Positions 43,558-54,693 of a stretch of 64,000 nt of DNA are shown piece by piece; the stretch's first letter is position 1, and each line of letters opens with the position of its first letter. A model generated the notes under the pieces. That model had not been told where the DNA came from, did no database searches, and saw only the letters and a program-made list of their open reading frames with translations. The stretch is from Dysidea avara (taxonomy: Eukaryota > Porifera > Demospongiae > Dictyoceratida > Dysideidae): positions 13,033,280 to 13,097,279 of the forward strand of contig NC_089280.1 of NCBI RefSeq assembly GCF_963678975.1, written 5' to 3'. Both the position numbers and the translations under genes were made by a program.

Positions 43558-44275
43558 ATGGAGAAAATTGGAATTGCGACTATAGCAAGTCTGATTTTTC
43601 TACTTATTATTTCAAAAGGTGAATAGATGTAGTTATGTTTAGTAATACATAGTACTGATGTGCAACATTTCATTGTTTAGGTGATGCTAAGGTTGAACTT
43701 AACATTTCAAGCACTGTAATTGCTGGAGTAACAGTGAATGGAAGTTGTATCTTCAGTGGAACTGATAAACCAAGGTACATACATGTCAGCACAATGGGAC
43801 AAAATTGTACTATTGGTGGAGCAACAGCAGTGTGCACGAACATTATCACCTGCTTAAGCAGTAATGTGTCTTTTGATTTGGAGTGCTACATGTACAGCAA
43901 TAACAGGAAGAATGAAAAGATAGCTAAACGAATTGAAGGTAACACACATGCAGCTACTTGTACAATCATGGTATATTTCTGTTTCTTACAGTGGTATCCA
44001 GACCAAAATTAATTAGTCCACCTGCTAATGCTACTGTTACTAGACCTGTCACTTTATCATGTGAAGTGGATGGTGATCCAAATCACTACTGGGTGGGATG
44101 GTTTCACAGAAATTCCATGATTCAAACAGATGATGATGATCATTCTGTTTCTGTGTCACCAAGTGTTAGGTCACTACAAGACACAACACACCACCTCACT
44201 ATCCATTCTGTGAAAGTGGCAGGCAAATATCAGTGTCAGGTGTTTAAAATACAAGATGGAAATGTTACAGATTGA
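43558..44275 (+). CDS. Ig-like protein, gene C, truncated before the anchor (3 exons)
   Basis: Exons are 43558-43618, 43681-43938 and 43992-44275, giving about 200 residues. Signal peptide, Cys-rich domain and Ig-like domain are present. A TGA at 44273-44275 replaces the Gln codon of genes A and B, and the following bases, including the splice donor, are deleted. The anchor exon sequence survives at about 44338-44394 but cannot be joined in frame. The product would be secreted, or the copy may be a pseudogene. In the first domain one Cys became Phe (SCIFS) and a new Cys appears (AVCTN); the domain is three residues shorter. A hairpin MITE starts just after the remnant anchor exon. Confidence 0.6.
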
Positions 44276-44398
44276 GTGACTCATACGAACATACATGACT
44301 GCTAAGAAACTTGATATTTACATTGTGGTTTGTTACAGGAGACACTGACAGGTCATCATCACTGCTGGATGTTTTATCAGCATTTTTCATGTAACTAA

Positions 44399-44728
44399 TA
44401 TCTAATCCAAAACAGCCAAGCTATAAAAAAAAGAGTGCGGCCCTGAGAAAGGCTATGGTGAAAAAAGATGGGAAATCCAAGGTGGCAGCCAAGAAATGGC
44501 TGTGATGGTAGGTTAATGGTAAAAATTTTAATAACAACAATTCAGGTGAATTTGGTGCTGCTTGGTCTTGGCACAAAATTCACCTGAATTGTCGTTATTA
44601 AAATTTTTACCATTAACCTACCATCACAGCCATTTCTTGGCCGCCACCTTGGATTTCACATCTTTTTTCACCATAGCCTTTCTGAGGGCTACACTTTTTT
44701 TTTACAGCTTGGCTGTTTTGGATTAGAT
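44399..44728. mobile_element. Hairpin MITE, best-preserved copy
   Basis: Arms of about 150 bp run from TATCTAATCCAAAACAGCCA to GGCTGTTTTGGATTAGA. The centre at about 44560-44572 is GCTGCTTGGTCTTGGC. It truncates the conservation between Ig unit C and units A/B. Confidence 0.85.
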
Positions 44729-46430
44729 TTCACTTCCTTTTGTATTTGTATACCCCAAAGCCAGCCTATGGCTGGATTTAGGGCTTTTTAACCTATCATT
44801 TTTTTTCTTTACCACAGGAAGAAGAAAAGATGAAGCAGGGTGATTTCTTTGTAGCTGACCTCTCTACAAGGTGATCCTTCTAGCTGATCTCTCTACCAGA
44901 TGACTTGTTTGTAGCTGAACTCTCTACAGGGTGGTTTGTTTGTAGCTGAATTCTCTACAGGGCGATTTGTTTGCAGCTGAACTCTCTACATGGTAGTTTC
45001 TTTGCAGCTGTACTATCTACAATGTAACTTCTTCTAGCTGAACTCTCTACAGGGTGACTTGTTTCTAGCTGATCTCTCTACAGGGTGACTTGTTTCTAGC
45101 TGAACTCTCTACAGGGTGATTTGTTTGTAGCTGAACTCTCTACAAGGTAACTTCTTCTAGCTGATCTTTCTACAGGGTGATTTGTTTGTAGCTGAATTCT
45201 CTTCAGGGTGACTTGTTTCTAGCTGATCTCTGTACAGGGTGACTTGTTCCTAGCTGAACTCTCTACATGTGATTTGTTTGTAGCTGAACTCTCTTACATG
45301 GTGGTTTCTTTGTAGCTGAACTCTCTACAAGGTGACTTCTTCTAGCTGATCTCTCTACAAGATGACTTGTTTCTAACTGAACTCTCTACAGTGTGATCTG
45401 TTCATAGCAGAACTTTCTACTGGGTGATTTGTTTGCAGCTGAACTCTCTACATGATGGTTTCTTTGTAGCTGAACTCTCTATTAGGTACCTTCTTCTGGC
45501 TAATCTGACTAGCTACAGGGTGACTTGTTTGTAGCTGAATTCCCTACAGAATAACTTGCAATGTAATATAATTGAGTAAATTATAAATGCAGCTGAATGC
45601 TTTATTAGGGTGACTGTTCTATTAGAGTATCTCGATCTCGCATTTGCTACACGTAGTTGTCTTTCGAATCATAACTCAGTGGTTTGTAATCCGATTCTTC
45701 TGTACTACTGCAAGGGCTTTCTATGATGATTATTCCAGCTACATACTGATTTTCAGCTCATTGCTCTAAGCGGTTCGCCTGGTAGACACGAAAACTAATA
45801 GTTATTTTATTCATAAAAATCGATCGCGTAATTTTGACACAGGTTGAGTTTTGTGTCATATCTCCATGGTCTTTATCCCGATTCCTTTCAAACCACAACA
45901 AGGCACTCCTACGATGGTTGCTCCATCTACATATCAATTTTCAACTGATTCCTCAAAGGAGTTTACCCTGTAGGCGTGACATACCTTCGACATTATTTTA
46001 CGCAAATAATCGATCATAACTCCGTGAATATTTATCGGATTCCTACCAAAGTTGGTACGGAGATCCGCCTTAATGAGCCCTTTAAGTGTGCCAAATTTCA
46101 GCCCAATCTGAGCACGAATTCGTGTTTTATGGCGGATTTTGCGAAGTGTGCGAAATGAAGAAGAAGAAGAAGAAAACGAAAAAATTAAAACGAAATGTTG
46201 ATCGCTCGTATCTCGGAAATGGCTGGAGCGATTTTCTTCAAATTTGGTGTGTAGACTCCCCTAGCTGGCCAGCACTTCTCTAGCAAATTTGGTTCCAATC
46301 GGATAAGGTATCACAGAGCTACATAGGTGTGAAAATTGCGTTTTCTTTCTTCCTGTTAATATACTCACGGGTGGAGCGCCGGCTTCTTGGGCCGCACGAT
46401 ACACTACCGTGTGTCTTGATTTTGTGAAGT
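44729..46430 (+). repeat. Composite repeat: satellite (inverted) plus conserved right domain
   Basis: The order is an AAAGCCAGCC..GGCTGGATTT segment, a (GAA)n-rich tract, the satellite of about 30 bp in inverse orientation (44860-45560), then an 870-bp domain ending near TACACTACCGTGTGTCTTGA. The same order recurs at 54700-58085, and the right domain starts again at 63707. The short frames over 45834-46283 are not conserved as protein. Confidence 0.7.
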
Positions 46431-46692
46431 GAATTTGGTCAAATCATTCATGTTGTAATCGTTACAACTAAATACAAATAGGAAATAATGCTAATACTGA
46501 ATTAGCAATAAACGCTTCTTATAAACAACTTCAAGTACATACTTTGCAATTACACAATAACAGCTACATTCAGCAAAGGCACTAAATGGGCACAGTTATT
46601 CAAATCCACCGCCATGAGGACAGTAAATTATAAGCTCATGTTGAATTTAATATTTATATTTTTGTGATGCAAATCTTGCCATTTTAGTCTGA
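46431..46692. other. Spacer, no gene seen
   Basis: Short AT-rich sequence before a hAT-type MITE. Confidence 0.4.
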
Positions 46693-46700
46693 CTTTACGC

Positions 46701-47053
46701 CAGCGGCGGAGGAAGTAGTTGATATGAGGGGGGGGGGGGCTCCACTGAGCCGACCCAGACTTATTTCTATAGTTTGGTAAGGTGAGACCAAAAAAAAAAA
46801 AAAAAAAAGGTCACAACCAACTCACAAGAGCTTTCCACCTCACCAGCTACCATTTCTAGCTGATAAGCTACATAAAAATCCTTACATAGCTCGCTACACA
46901 CTGACTACTTTATTAGAGTGACTGCTCTATATTAGAGTATCTCGATCTTTATCACGGTTTTCAGCCCCACTCCAAGAAAGATAATTTCGGTGTGATATCA
47001 TTCTGAGGGGGGGCTTTAGCCCCCTAGCCCCCCCCCCCTTTCCGCCGCCTATG
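46701..47053. mobile_element. 353-bp hAT-type MITE (CAGCGGCGGA)
   Basis: The ends CAGCGGCGGAGGAA and TTCCGCCGCCTATG are imperfect inverse copies. The exact 8-bp duplication CTTTACGC lies at 46693-46700 and 47054-47061. The interior shares the GACC(A)nGGTCAC block and CTCTATTAGAGTATCTCGAT with other elements of the window. Confidence 0.85.
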
Positions 47054-47389
47054 CTTTACGCATCTCACCTTCAATAGCCTTGTGCACACAATTAAAATTC
47101 ATGCATCCACTACTGTTCCTTGATAAGCAGTGATAGCCATACTATCAGTCTGTAGGCAAATGTATACTGGTCTAATCATGGTGCACATTTATTAATCATA
47201 ACCAATATTATACCTACAAGTAACAGTCACAGTGCATGGTTTAAACTAACAGAGCAATAGTAAAATTTGAATAAACAAACTTATGGCTATACTGTATAGT
47301 CATAAGTTTGACTTATGGCAGCTATTGTCAGCCATACTTGGTAGTTAATCTCTGGTATGGTGAGACCATAGATACTATAGACTTATGGT

Positions 47390-47695
47390 GAGACCAAAAA
47401 AAAAAAAGGTCACAGCCAGCTGACAATAGCTGCCCACCTAACCAGCTAAGCATTCATAGCTGATAAACTACATAAAAATCCTTACATAGCTCGCTGCACA
47501 CTGCTCTAATACTGTGACTGCTTTATTAGAGTGACTGCTCTATTAGAGTATCTCGATCTTTATCGCGGTTTTCAGCCCCACTCCAAGAAATATAACTTCG
47601 GCGTGGTATCATTCTGAGGGGGGGCTAAGCCCCCTCAGAAGACCGAGGGAGGCGTAAGCCCCCTAGCCCCCTCCCCCCTTTCCGCCGCCTATGTA
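47390..47695. mobile_element. Partial relative of the CAGCGGCGGA MITE
   Basis: It shares the A-run block, the CTCTATTAGAGTATCTCGAT core and the TTCCGCCGCCTATG right end with 46701-47053. The left end is not recognisable. Confidence 0.7.
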
Positions 47696-48261
47696 ACACT
47701 CTCTGCGGGTCGGGACTGAAGGGTGTTAGAAAGGCTGAAAGGGTGTCAGTGGTGCACAGTGTGTTTGACACCCCAATTTGGTGCTACCATAACACCTCTG
47801 TTTTTACAGTTTACCCACAATAGAAAACTTAAATTTGTTGAAGGCTGTCGTGTGGGGTGTTGAACACCCTGGTGGGGTACTATAATGACACACTTAATTC
47901 CTATACTAAGTTCTGAAGCTTCCATTGGGTGAAACTCCTATCATCCATCATCCTCTCTTGTTTAATTAGGAAGTACATATGATCTATTAAATATGGCAAT
48001 TTAACGCATTATAAATCACTTACTTGCTTAATTGTCTTTCTACGCTTCATACAAGTTGCAGTTTGTATTTACAATACAACTCCTAAAAAACTTTTAATTT
48101 TGGGGTTTAGAACATATTCAAATTAATTTCTGAACATATTTGGCTTTTATTTGGGCAATTCTAGCATACAACTCTGCACCACAAAACTGCCAGTAAAACC
48201 CACAATTAAAAGAAACTATGAAAACATAGGTTATAAATACATTAAAAGACATTAGGTTGAT

Positions 48262-48612
48262 GGGTAAATGAAGAGAGTTAGTCATTATTGGGGTGTCACA
48301 GGACTATTAAGGGTGTTACAGAAACACCCCTTGACACCCTTACACCTCATCAATAAACTGGGATGTTACCATGACACCCAGAGTGCTACATGGGACTTAA
48401 GTTACACCCTTAGGGTATTATCACAACACCTCAATGACACTCTTGGATGTTACTATGACACACTAAATTACCCCAGGGTGTCATGGGATGTAGTGTGAGC
48501 ACTTATAGTGTGTTATAAGAACACCCAGAGTGTTGTGGTAGCGCTAGACTGCTACTGTGGCACCCCCTGCATTGCACTTTAGGGTGTCACTGTATTTACA
48601 GTGTATCAATTG
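48262..48612. repeat. Degenerate tandem repeat around GGGTGTYAC / ACACCC
   Basis: Many irregular copies of GGGTGT, GTGTTAC and their inverses ACACCC, spaced 15-30 bases apart. Similar motifs are scattered at 47715-47890. Open frames here are by-products. Confidence 0.55.
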
Positions 48613-48781
48613 AAACTGTTTGGTTTCGGCCATGCATAGCAGTTTGTTTTTTTTTTTTGTTTTCTCCCCACACCAACTCTATAAGATCAGCTAAGTGCAT
48701 GGTTATGTTATTACTGCTCTATTCATGTATACTGTGGTTAGATGCCTAGGCCTCAAAACTTAAGAAATAAGTATATGTTAA

Positions 48782-48930
48782 AGCATAGCCGCGAGTGCTA
48801 TATGAAAAATAAAGTACTAGGCGCGCGGCCGAGATACTAATAAAGCACGAGGCGAAGCCGAGTGCTTTATTAGCATCGAGGCCAAGCGCCGAGTACTTTA
48901 TTTTTCATATAGCACGAGCAAGGCTATGCT
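48782..48930. mobile_element. 149-bp hairpin MITE with TTAA duplication
   Basis: The whole element is an imperfect palindrome (AGCATAGCC...GGCTATGCT; GCGAGTGCTATATGAAAAAT and its inverse; centre GAGGCGAAGCCGAGTGC). TTAA flanks both sides (48778-48781, 48931-48934). TTAA duplications are typical of piggyBac- and Kolobok-type elements. Confidence 0.8.
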
Positions 48931-49415
48931 TTAAATGATTTATGGAACTTCTAGTCGTGTAGCTTCACCATACACTAGGACTCGTAATTAACAAGCGTTG
49001 CACGAACTATTAGCAGCCTAAACGCACACAAACTAGTTTAACAAAGTAACTCACGCGTATTTCACCATAATTTGGCATAGTAGACGTTCGTCGCGTATTT
49101 TGGCAGGTTTTGCTCGCAACCCACAATCGATTCTATTGTGAGTCACATGGTGAAGTATTTCCGTGATATCTCCAGGACTTGTCCGTTTACATTAACAAAC
49201 GTAACAGCAACGTTACCTTCTCCCACCCATCATCGAAGCATTTAGGTATGTCTATAAAAGCAATCCAGTGGTAGAACTCGTATTGGCTGGGGTGATTGAT
49301 CACTCAGCGCGGCGAGGCTATCAGCCTTCACCGGCTTGGGTGATTAGTCGTACTGGCGCGAGCCCCGTAGGCTATTAGCCTACACTAAGGCACGTGGGCA
49401 ACTGTGCTTTATTGC

Positions 49416-49502
49416 CCACAAAGAGTGCTTTATTGCACCGCAAAGAGTGCTTTATTCGTTCAATAAAGCACTCTTTGCGGTGCAATAAAGCACTCTTTGT
49501 GG
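49416..49502. repeat. Perfect hairpin with 41-bp arms
   Basis: CCACAAAGAGTGCTTTATTG... pairs with ...CAATAAAGCACTCTTTGTGG without mismatch around the 5-base centre CGTTC. Each arm itself repeats AAAGAGTGCTTTATT twice. It may be the core of a larger MITE that includes the G+C-rich flank at 49280-49400. Confidence 0.85.
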
Positions 49503-50015
49503 TCGATGAAGCAGTTGGCCGGCTGAGAGTGTATTTTATGAAATTTAAAGTACACTTTTTCCTTTGATCTCGCCCACGCAAAGTTCTATAAGATCTATTA
49601 TAGAAGTTTACTATCATTGTGACCAAAATTTGACAAAATCAGTCATGCACATCCAAGTCTTTGGGTTTAATCAACTGTAACTTGACCACTCAGTATTCTA
49701 TTGACTTAAAATTTCATGGCACAATTGCATTGTGAAATTACAGGTCATCATGATAGCATACTCCTATGGTCCTTCATAGAGTTTACATTTATGAAACTGG
49801 ATGTGTGTGGCCATGGAAGCCTGTTTTGTCAGATTCTTGTCTATATTGAAAGAAAAAATAAAGATTTTAAATTTGATTATAATGAGCCATATAAAATGAA
49901 CAAGGGAATTTAACATCTTCTATAATGCATATGCAGCTTTACTAGCTAGTGAGCATTTCATGTAGTAATGGCTGTTGAAACTCTATCATATCTCTGTAGA
50001 AAGTACAGTTAAACA
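49503..50015. other. Non-coding, no gene seen
   Basis: AT-rich; short open frames on both strands without domain signatures. Confidence 0.4.
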
Positions 50016-50017
50016 CA

Positions 50018-50335
50018 GGGGCAGATCCAGACTTTTGGAAAGGGGAAGTCAAAATGAAATGGCACTACATTGTTTGGTTTGGTAAAGTGAGGCTAAAAAA
50101 AGACCACAGCCTGCTGACAATAGCTACTCATCCCACCAACTATGCATTTATCACTGATAAAGCACATAAAAATCCTTACCACGCTGCTCTAATACTGTGA
50201 CTGCTTTATTAGAGTGACTGCTCTATTAGAGTATCTCTATCATGCTATATATACTATAGATTTTTGGAGGGGGAGTCAAGAGCCCCCCACCCTTCTCCAA
50301 CCACCACCACCACCACCACCACCACCACCACGTGC
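50018..50335. mobile_element. hAT-like MITE remnant with expanded (CCA)n end
   Basis: It starts CAGGGGCAGATCCAGACTTT, like the left ends at 22254 and 30902, and contains the CTCTATTAGAGTATCTCTAT core. The expected inverse right end is replaced by a (CCA)n microsatellite at 50299-50331. Confidence 0.55.
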
Positions 50336-51959
50336 ACCACCTTCAGCTTTCTGGCTTATCTGTTAATCTCATTTCCATCAAGATTGGTTGTTTAGGCCAC
50401 TTTATGCCAAACACAATTGCCCAAGTGGCCAATTGCTTGTGAAATGACAAAGAAGACTGTAAGATCTCTGTTTGAACAGGCTGCTCACATTGGTATCTCC
50501 TATTCATACAGGATTTTTAATTCTAGAGCCTCCCGGACTGGGATCTACAGTTTTCCTAGCTAAACTGAACTTTTGTGCATGCCATAAATATTATTTTTGT
50601 ATTGTAATTTAATAGTGTAAGTCTTGCCAGGGCTCCTGTACTGTCCACTCAGTGCATGGTGCCCCTGAGTGTCTAGACCCCTGTACATATGTTGTATATT
50701 CTTAACAAATAAGACGTCTCTCTCTCATTTGAAATTTTATTATATATAATGTATAAATATAATAAGCCAGCCATAAGCTAGGTAGCTACTGTAGGTAATT
50801 ATATAGCATAAAACATATTCCCATTGCACTACCTATTTTAGAGGGAGAGGTTGAACACTGTTGCAGTAAAACAATCCCAATTCCCAAATGTAATATAGGA
50901 CTAAATATTTCAAGAACAAAATTCTCACTGTTACCCCTCAAAGCATTGAAAATAAATGAAAAATTCTTCCCCCCTCAAAATAATTATTTAGGCTATGAAG
51001 TAGTTCATAAAGTAACATGGATGACTCAGTTATGGCCAACCATCATTGCAAACATTCATCACAGCTTTGAGGTAAAAAGAATCTGACTAAGAAAATGATT
51101 TTGGGTTTATAGTAGTTTGCAAACACTTTGCTTTTTGAGTTCTAAGTCCTGGTTTGGATCAGACAGCATGAAAGCATTTAAACAACAATTAAATGCATGC
51201 ATGCAGTTTCAATAATAAAGTATAGCAAGTCAATGAGATAACATGTGACCCAGTCTGATAAAACTACTCTTATAATTAGCTTTTTCTTGTCATTTTGAAA
51301 GTCTACAAGAAATTTGCCACATTATTGTGCTATGTAACAGTTTCAGGTTGAATAAATTATTTAAAGGCTTCTGAGTCAATAATTAACTTGAAATACAGTA
51401 GACAAAATCAATTAAATGCTACCTTATTCACAAGACAATAATAAGTTATGAGTTTTCAATTGGAAAGGCAGTTTTGTAAGACATGTGTAATAAGTGGAGA
51501 GCTTGAGGAGCATCGCACTACGCTTTACTGTGTAAACCACTTACAATGCATATGTCAAATTTTGTAGGGTCAGTTTTTATGATGTTGATAAATTTAAAGC
51601 ATTGTACATGTACAACTGCCATAATAATACACAGCCAAGCCGTTGAGAGACAAATCACTGAATGTATACATGTAGCCATAAATCTCTGGTTGTTGATGTA
51701 CAATGTAAGAAAGGAATTTAATTTTGATGTTCTTGTACCATGCTTGACATGGTCGTTTATATACCCCATCCTTGATACTATCATACTAAATATATTTAAT
51801 CATATACACTTCAGTGCAACATCTCAATAGCATAGCTATGTATGGAGACTTCATAATGTGGCATTTACTTGCATTATATATACATGTGGTGCTCAAATTA
51901 GGTACAGTATACAGCTAATCTGGTACCTGTGTAGTATATAATTCATCTATGCATGCAAA
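50336..51959. other. Non-coding, downstream of the minus-strand receptor gene
   Basis: AT-rich. The overlapping frames at 51518-51784 (minus) and 51546-51830 (plus) mirror one another and show no domain. No gene supported. Confidence 0.45.
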
Positions 51960-51965
51960 TTTATT
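51960..51965 (-). terminator. Polyadenylation signal of the receptor gene
   Basis: AATAAA on the minus strand, about 82 bases after the stop codon at 52047-52049. The position suits the 3' UTR of the receptor. Confidence 0.5.
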
Positions 51966-52046
51966 TTTAAAAAACTAGTTACATACATGTAAGTCTACAG
52001 ATTAAAATGACATACATAACAAAAATCAAAAGTGATAGTAAACTGT

Positions 52047-53045
52047 TCATTTAAAATGCGTTTCAGCATAACCTGGATTTTCTACTGTCTCAGATTCAGT
52101 TGATGAAGCTAGTTGCAAGCTAGTTGCAGCATACATGGATACAGATTTACGAGGTCTGTTTGCTAATGCTGTGGATTGATATGATGGGTTCCTCTCAATT
52201 GTAACACCGTCAATATCACTCATCATTGAAACTGTTTGATACGGTGCTTCCTTTTCAATTGTAGCTCCCTCACTACCACACATTATTGGATTAACAGCCT
52301 CATACACTGCTGTGGCTTTAGTATGAGTAACATAATCATACTCATAAGCATGTTCATCACTACGACGCTTCACACTATAAGGAGCAGAATAGTACATTAA
52401 AGAAGCAAGGTTATATGAATAGTAACACAATGTGTCAATACATACAAACTGTTTGCATGTAAGTCTTGTCACAGACAAAAAAATTGGCCATCATGAGGTG
52501 CACAAATTCTTTACTTCTCAAAAATTGTACATGCATCACAATTGTAACAGTACATGTATATACCTGTAGCTCCCTTTTCGCTTGCAACACAATTTAATAC
52601 ACAAGCCCACAATGATTAACAATAATAAAAGAATGATTATTCCTGCTATTCCTGCTCCACCTATTGTAATAGTAGTGGAAGAGATATCACTTGATGTGGA
52701 GCCACCGTTGGGCGAGCGTCTTACACAGTCAGGCTCATCAGTTGAATTTAACATCACTGGACAGGTAGGGTCAACATTTAGAAGAGCTTGGAATATAGTT
52801 AATGGAGGAGGTGACGATTGTATCCAGTCATTTATGTAACTGACAACATCATTAGCATTTGCAATAGAGGCAGGACCTTGTACAGTAATTGCAGCTCTAA
52901 ACACAACGGTATTTGCAAACGTTCCACTTGATCCTAAACAACTAAAATGTTCATCAACAATACCAAAAGCACATGAACATAGTTCCATTATTTCTTCCAT
53001 TAATTCAGACTTGATATCATCTATCTTTTGAAGTGTGCCTACATC
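52047..53045 (-). CDS. Transmembrane receptor, last two exons (membrane segment and tyrosine-rich tail)
   Basis: Minus-strand exons are 53045-52564 (acceptor GTTTAG, phase 0) and 52374-52047 (phase 2 junction, donor AG/GTATAT, acceptor CTTATAG). The first begins DVGTLQKIDDIK. It encodes a Cys-containing extracellular region with VVFRAAITVQG and LLNVDPTCPV, a Ser/Thr-rich linker, a strong membrane helix (IAGIIILLLLLIIVGLCI) and a basic stop-transfer stretch (CCKRK). The tail of about 110 residues has YEYDYV, VYEAV, PYQTV, NPSY, SMYAA and NPGY. NPxY binds PTB domains and YxxV can bind SH2 domains once phosphorylated; no strict ITIM or kinase domain is present. The extracellular pattern resembles juxtamembrane regions of sponge receptors from memory. 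Upstream exons lie to the right, possibly including the FN3 exon at 61586. Ligand unknown. Confidence 0.7.
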
Positions 53046-54193
53046 CTAAACACATTGCAAATTGTACAAGATAAATAAATGTACCTGGTTGTCAAGTATA
53101 CATGCACACATACTGTAATTATTTAAACACATACTCATTTTTCATGGAAAATCTGATGGCCATATGAATATACTTGAAGACCAAGTAGTTTACAGAAATA
53201 GATAGCATTCATTACAAAAACAAAATAGATTCACTATATAAGCTATACAGAATAATAAACAGCTTGACAGCATAATTTATTATGCATATTGTGTGTTCCC
53301 TGGTAGCTATACTTTGGTAAATAGCTAGAAGAGGACTGCAGCTTTTCTGCACTGTTTACTTAATCTTGCTCCAACACAGATAGTTATGTAAGTGTATGTA
53401 TTCCTCTATAATTTATAAGAGCATGTGCAAATGTGTAGTGCTTTGGTGTGGCTATTGGTGTAGGATGAGTAACCACTAACCAGGAAAGCATTGGTAATAA
53501 ATGTTCATAGATTTACTGTATATAATTCCTAATTTAGGAGAATTATCTATGTATGTACATGAATACATTGGGAGATACAACACTTCAAACATTGCAATCC
53601 AGTATCGCTTAGTTGGGAAGGCTATAAATTAGTTTGAAATACAGCTAACAGTATCTAGTAGTGCCTAACTCACTGTAGTCCATAATAAGCTAGCTACTGG
53701 CATAACCATGACATTGAGTAACTCTTTCACAACTACTTCTGTAATATAAGCATATGGCCATGGGTGATGGCAGGGGTGGTATATGAATGGAAAATGGCTG
53801 AGCAGGTTGTGTGGAGTCTCCATCCTTAATAGAACTGATAAAATGATCAGACAATGAAAGAAATACATGTAAAATAAATCTGGGCAATTGTCCAAGGTTG
53901 CCCATGTCTCTAGCCTCATGTTCCAGCTGCAGCCAGAATGTTCCCATTGGCTGCATGACGCACACATTTCTACAAATATACTCATGAAAAGCAGCTTGAG
54001 CAAACTGGGGACAAAACTGTGGTGCAAAAAATAATGTTTTGGTGTGGCTATCCATTCATGATGAAAATCAACTTCAATGATGTGTGCAAACATCAACAAT
54101 TTTCACAAATTTGGTCACATATGCATCATGCGTAGTAACTTAACTGTTTAAGTTTTCGGTACACTAGCTATGTAGGAATGTGGCTTTATGTAT
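53046..54193. other. Presumed intron of the receptor gene, with minus-strand frames of unknown meaning
   Basis: Two overlapping minus-strand frames (53665-54099 and 53690-54055; 144 and 121 codons) are longer than usual for this AT content. I recognise no domain in either, and no splice link to the receptor exons is evident. They could be part of an old transposon. Confidence 0.3.
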
Positions 54194-54491
54194 AGCAAGT
54201 ACAAAGAAAAATTTGGAATTTTCAACTAGAGTAGGGACAGTAGCACATCGATAAAAAGTACTGAAACAAACTGGAGTAGTGCACGATATTAAATCATAGT
54301 AAAACAATAAGAAGTGTTATATCCCTACTGTGCATTTCCATTATATATGGTATCTTGAGCACAGTAGGGATATACCACTTCTTATTGTTTTACTGTGATT
54401 TAATATCATGCACTACTCCAGCTTGTTTCAGTACTTTTTATCGATGTGCTATGGTCACTACTCTAGTTGAAATTCCTTTGTACTTGTTTGT
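54194..54491. mobile_element. Palindromic MITE (TAGGGATAT family), copy 1
   Basis: Inverse arms of about 140 bp: CAAGTACAAAG...GTTATATCCCTACTGTGC and GCACAGTAGGGATATACC...CTTTGTACTTG. The second copy is at 59351-59648. Confidence 0.85.
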
Positions 54492-54511
54492 TAACTTTTT
54501 TTGTAAATAAT

Positions 54512-54693
54512 TATCTAATCCCAAACCAAGTGGCACAAAAATTCACCTGAATTGTTGTTATTAAAATTTTTTACCATTAATCTACCATCACAGCCATTTC
54601 TTGGCCGCCACCTTGGATTTCACATCTTTTTTCATCATAGCCTTTTTGAGGGCCGCACACTTTTTTTACAGCTTGGCTGTTTTGGATTAGATT
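54512..54693. mobile_element. Hairpin MITE copy with deleted left arm
   Basis: TATCTAATCC at the left is followed at once by the centre and the full right arm (ATTCACCTGAATTGTTGTTA ... CAGCTTGGCTGTTTTGGATT). Confidence 0.75.

Noticed and set aside
51518-51830. Overlapping frames of 88 and 94 codons on opposite strands
   Set aside because: They mirror one another, lack domains and lie in the AT-rich 3' flank of the receptor gene.
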